Origin: Solanum dulcamara
Lineage: Eukaryota; Streptophyta; Magnoliopsida; Solanales; Solanaceae
Reading direction: 5' to 3'
DNA: 64,000 bases
Assembly: GCF_947179165.1 (NCBI RefSeq)
Contig: NC_077245.1
Location: 52,891,286-52,955,285, forward strand
Shown: positions 60,517 to 64,000 of the stretch, piece by piece
How the letters are laid out: each line of letters begins with the position of its first letter
How positions within the stretch are numbered: the stretch's first letter is position 1
Notes under the pieces: model-generated
Database searches by the model: none
What the model was told of the DNA's origin: nothing
Seen by the model: only the letters and a program-made list of their open reading frames with translations
Made by a program: the position numbers and the translations under genes

Positions 60517-61103
60517 TTCAGTTAGTCCTTTGTACATTCATGTGCATCTTATTATTACATTATTTATTTCCGCCCTTGACCTCTGTTCTTCTATATTCCT
60601 TCCTTTCATATTGCCTTTATTTTTCAAGATCAGTCGGCCTATGATGCCTACTGGATAACTATTATTTTGATACTCATACTACACTCTGTATTATCTTCAT
60701 GATCCAAGTTCGAGCACCAGTGGACAGCATTGATATCAAGCCTACAGTTGTCTGATCCGGAGACGGGGTGAGCACATGGAGTTTTGTACTATTTCACTGT
60801 CCATCTCTATATATTTTCTAGTCTTTTGCATTTTGAGATAGTCCAGTTTGTGTGGTCCACTTTCGAGACTTGTACTCATTTTGTTAGTGGCTCTGTATTC
60901 TTCCAGGTTCTGGGAGGGATCATCTTTTGTATATATATGTTTTGGGTTACTTCCGCTTAACTATTTTGTTCATCTTAGAATTGCAAATTCACGTTTAGTT
61001 TCTGCCATCAAATCCATTACTTATTGTATCAGGTTACGAGTTGGCTTAGCTACTAGTGGGTTATAGTAGGTGCTATCATTAATCGAGAAATCGGATCATG
61101 ACA
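60517..61103 (+). repeat. LTR-like segment of unit D, distal part
   Basis: Continues 51823-52226 after the gypsy insertion and ends GGATCATGACA at 61103. Same landmark as 9179, 21185 and 43374. Confidence 0.6.
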
Positions 61104-61686
61104 ATAGATAAAATAAATACGATAATGTATTAAAAAGTATGAGCAAAAACATTATATTCTTGTTCATATTACATATTACATATGATTAGATAAAAGCTCT
61201 AACTTTGACCCTTACAAATAGTGAAATTAAAATATAATAAACAAACTTATTTTTAATTTATTTACTGTAGAAAATAATAATATATACCTTTATTGTTTTT
61301 GTCTCCAACCAACTTTACCCCTCGATGAGTTTGGGAAGGACAAATGATATCAAATGATTTTGAAGTGGGCTCTATTTATAAGTGAAAATTTTACATTACA
61401 AATTCATTTAAAAATATATATGAAATTGAAAAGCCAAAAACCAAAAATCCTAAAATAAATTAGAACAATAGACTATAATGAATTAAAATTTTGCTCTTCA
61501 TAGACACTTGAGCTTAGAAGGGAAAAAGACTTGAATTGTGATTAATTGACACATTCACCAAAGGCTTCAGCCATAATTTACTATTTAATATAAGTTCTTA
61601 ATTAAAATTAAGAAGACATTAAATTTAGTTCTTATTTAATTAGTAATAGAAATAATTTGTTTTTCTAACTTTTCATATTCTTAATA

Positions 61687-62328
61687 GGGATAATTATTTT
61701 TATACCCCAAAAAAAGAAACTATTTACCATGGATACCCCATTACTTTCATACCCTTTATTTTTAACTAGCTCACATATTTGATACCATGAGAGTGTATAA
61801 TATAATCTGATGGTATCAAGCAGTTTTGCTGAAGAACTGTCTCTTCCTTCTTAATACCATCAGAGGAAATATACTCTGATGGTATCAAGAAGAAACTACT
61901 TGATATATTGCTTGATACCATCAGAGTATATATACTTGATGGTATCAAAGAGGAATGAGGGAAGGGGCACTGGATTAAATACATGTTTGATATCATGAGA
62001 ATATATATATAATCTGATGGTATCAAGAAGGAAGAGACAATGCTTCGGTGAAATTACTTGATACCATCAGAGTATATTATACTTTGATGGTATCAAGAAG
62101 AAACTGATTGATACCATCAGAGTATAATATACTCTGATGGTATCAAAGAGGAGAAGTGATGCTGACGTCAATATGACTTCATGCTTGAAATTAAAAGGGA
62201 GAAAGTGGGGTAAGAGGGAAAATAGTTTGGGCCATGAGTCTTTTATGGATAAATAGTTTGGATTGGGTCCAATTTGGCTAAATAATTTTACAATTGGTCT
62301 ATTTTATGTAGTTTTCCTTTCTTAGTAA
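61687..62328. mobile_element. Foldback MITE, copy in unit D
   Basis: 642 bp between TTCTTAATA (61678-61686) and TTCTTAGTA (62329-62337). The ORF 61766-62026 is palindrome sequence. Confidence 0.7.
61778..62152. repeat. Palindrome array in the MITE, unit D
   Basis: Six hairpins near 61778, 61851, 61911, 61985, 62058 and 62108. The last (TTGATACCATCAGAGTATAA with TATACTCTGATGGTATCAA) is a perfect ~40-bp palindrome. Confidence 0.87.
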
Positions 62329-62586
62329 CATAATTAAGAGATGCTATTATCAATTCTAAAGTATGTCCCGTTATGCTATGAGATTTTTATGTTCATTATT
62401 TCACATTAGTACATTGTATTTAATTTATGTGTTCATAAATTTTATATGAGTGGTGAAAAAGACTTAATTTAATATATAATATTTTATGATTAATGTTGAT
62501 TTAAAACTTTTCACTTTTAGTATTTAGTATAATATGATTATTTTTTAATATATATAATATCACTTATATATATATATATATATATT

Positions 62587-62910
62587 GCTGCTTTGTTCTT
62601 TTGTGCAATATCAATTATGCTCATTCCTCCAGCTAAGTATGGAGAATATATTTTCTCCCAAGCTAGCTAGCATGGCCTTTCTTGTCATGTCCAGAGACCA
62701 GAGGTACCTCCTACAGATTCGTTCGATAAAGTGAAGGATGCTCTTTGGTAATACAATATAATTGAGCGTAGAAGGTCTGAAAACCAAATAACAGACGTTT
62801 TATGACTTGTGTTCTTCCAGCATATGATTGGTATTTTTATATGCAAGAGCTGAACACTTTCTCTCTGAGAGGTTCACATTGGACGATAAATAATCCCTTT
62901 GTGCTTAAAG
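62587..62910 (+). pseudogene. Exon-like segment of unit D, truncated
   Basis: Keeps the conserved upstream block (tatgctcattcctccagctaagtatggagaatat), the acceptor-like TTCTTCCAG at 62812-62820 and the start of the frame (YDWYFYMQELNTFSLRGSHW) to about FVLK, where the LTR at 62911 interrupts. Confidence 0.4.
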
Positions 62911-64000
62911 TGTAATGACCCTCAAGGTCATTTTTGTTTTTTTTTATATTTTCAGCATTTAGAGTCTCCCTGTCACGACCCCAAGTCATTTATGACTTGC
63001 TAGCATTGACAGCTCGGTTGCGTGATTGTTTATTTGGGTTTTATGCTTGTTTCCCAATTTTGGAACTCTTGGAGCTTGAACAATTGACTTCGGTCAAAAC
63101 TCCAAGAAGACGACCTCAAAATAGAATTTTGATGGTTTCATCAGCTCCGAAATGGCCATATTAGGCTAGTAGCATAGTTCACACGAGCATCGAGGGAATC
63201 AGTGCGAGTTTAAGGCCATTTGGCGCTTTAGTCTTTATAATTTGGCCTAAGGTTGACTTTGGTCAACATATTTGGAAAACGTTCTCGAATTAAAATTTTG
63301 TTAGTGCGGTTACCTCTAAAATGTTGAGTTTGGTCTAGAACAACCTTCCGTTTGTGTCCCGAGGCTTCCGATATCATTTCGAGCCCTCTTGTGGAATTGG
63401 CAAAAATTATACTTAGGTGTGGGACCCACATTTTTATTGAGACAACCTCGGATGGAAATTTTGACTGCTCCATTGAGTTCAAAACGTCGAATTCGATGGG
63501 GTTGCAGAGGGACAAACCCTAGACCTCCACATTTGTAGAGGGTTATCATGCTTGACCTCCGCACTTGCAGGCTTCTCCCTGCGTTCACGGAGAACAAATG
63601 AGGCCTGACAGTAGTCTTTAAACAAACCCGTTCAGTAGCCAAGTCTCATTTTGAGACTTGGCATTCTTGGGGTATTTTGGAGAAATTCTCAACCAAAATT
63701 TGGGATTCTTCTTTCGATTAGTTGGAAATTCTTGTATGAACATTTCGGGACCCTCCCTCATCCTAAAAATTTTGTAAGTTCCATGTAAATTCGTTGTTTC
63801 CTTGTATTTTTGACTATTGTATGGCTTGAAATTGGTGGGGTTGTTTTTAGCCCTTTCAGTGCTCGGAATGTGCCCATTTTTTGGGCACAAGTTCCTTGAG
63901 CTATATTGGACCTTGTGACGGATTTGGTTTTTCGATTTCGTGCGTAGGTTCCACAATCCCATTTTAGACCCCACCATTTTGGAAAAATATGATTTTAGTG
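62911..64000 (+). mobile_element. Left part of a further gypsy-type LTR, runs off the window
   Basis: Starts TGTAATGACCCTCAAGGTCATTTTTG, the same LTR terminus type as the chromovirus LTRs (minus-strand starts at 34816 and 42387), but diverges from them after ~25 bp. The interior (gggacccacatttttattgag, 'gacctccgcacttgcaggc') resembles Solanaceae gypsy LTR sequence. Left flank TAAAG. The other end is not in the window. ORFs 62934-63164, 63228-63515, 63316-63642 and 63618-63977 are unsupported. Confidence 0.7.

Larger units (their letters stand above)
49440..62910. repeat. Tandem-array unit D (interrupted three times)
   Basis: Pieces: 49440-49673, 51823-52226, 60517-62910. It ends at GTGCTTAAAG where another LTR starts, so its exon parts after PFVLK are outside or displaced. 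Order and junction with unit C are as for A/B. 61104-61677 and 62338-62560 are AT-rich unit sequence with no gene. Confidence 0.87.

Noticed and set aside
63228..63977. Overlapping minus ORFs of 95-119 codons at the window end
   Set aside because: They lie in LTR sequence and overlap one another in different frames; no homology recognised.

Overview
The window is repeat-dense, AT-rich nuclear DNA of a flowering plant, very probably a member of the Solanaceae (Solanum- or Capsicum-like). The evidence is the mix of elements: decayed Ty3/gypsy chromoviruses with initiator-Met tRNA primer sites, an RTE-type LINE whose 3' tail ends in (TTG)n and resembles the tail known from Solanaceae LINEs and SINEs, and long TG...CA LTRs with 5-bp target duplications. 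I see no complete host gene, no tRNA or rRNA, no CRISPR array and no bacterial-type operon.

The backbone from about 8.04 kb to 62.9 kb is a head-to-tail tandem array of a ~6-kb unit, present at least four times: A (8044-19969), B (19970-24793), C (42388-49439) and D (49440-62910). After subtracting later insertions, the landmark-to-landmark period is 5,992 bp for A to B and 6,092 bp for C to D. Each unit holds, in order, an LTR-like segment ending in TGACA, an AT-rich stretch with a conserved minus-strand TATA-like site, a ~0.6-kb foldback MITE carrying six palindromes, an exon-like segment preceded by a splice-acceptor-like site, a conserved short ORF-like segment, an exon for an RNase H1 N-terminal (viroplasmin-like) domain, and a degenerate coding-like repeat. 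Only unit C keeps the RNase H1 N-terminal exon open, with a good splice donor.

Each unit was then invaded separately. Unit A carries a 3.83-kb LINE (10655-14483, 17-bp target duplication) and a solo LTR (15456-17618, TAAAG duplication). The B/C boundary is occupied by a 17.6-kb LTR-internal-LTR-internal-LTR chromovirus complex (24794-42387) and about 1.13 kb of unit sequence is missing there. Unit C carries a 1.18-kb Mutator-like element (45853-47030, 10-bp duplication). Unit D carries a solo LTR (49674-51822) and a non-autonomous gypsy element with ~3.1-kb LTRs (52227-60516), and is cut at 62911 by another LTR that runs off the window. Because the paralogous units show the empty sites, most insertion boundaries can be fixed to the base.

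Left of the array (1-8043) are two nested minus-strand gypsy elements: a partial element with protease, RT, RNase H and integrase remnants plus one LTR (1-6539), inserted into an RNase H/integrase fragment of another (6540-8043). All retroelement coding regions are broken. The nearest to intact is the LINE ORF, which has one in-frame stop and no evident ATG. The segments do not look like a functional gene set working together; they record duplication followed by successive transposition and recombination.
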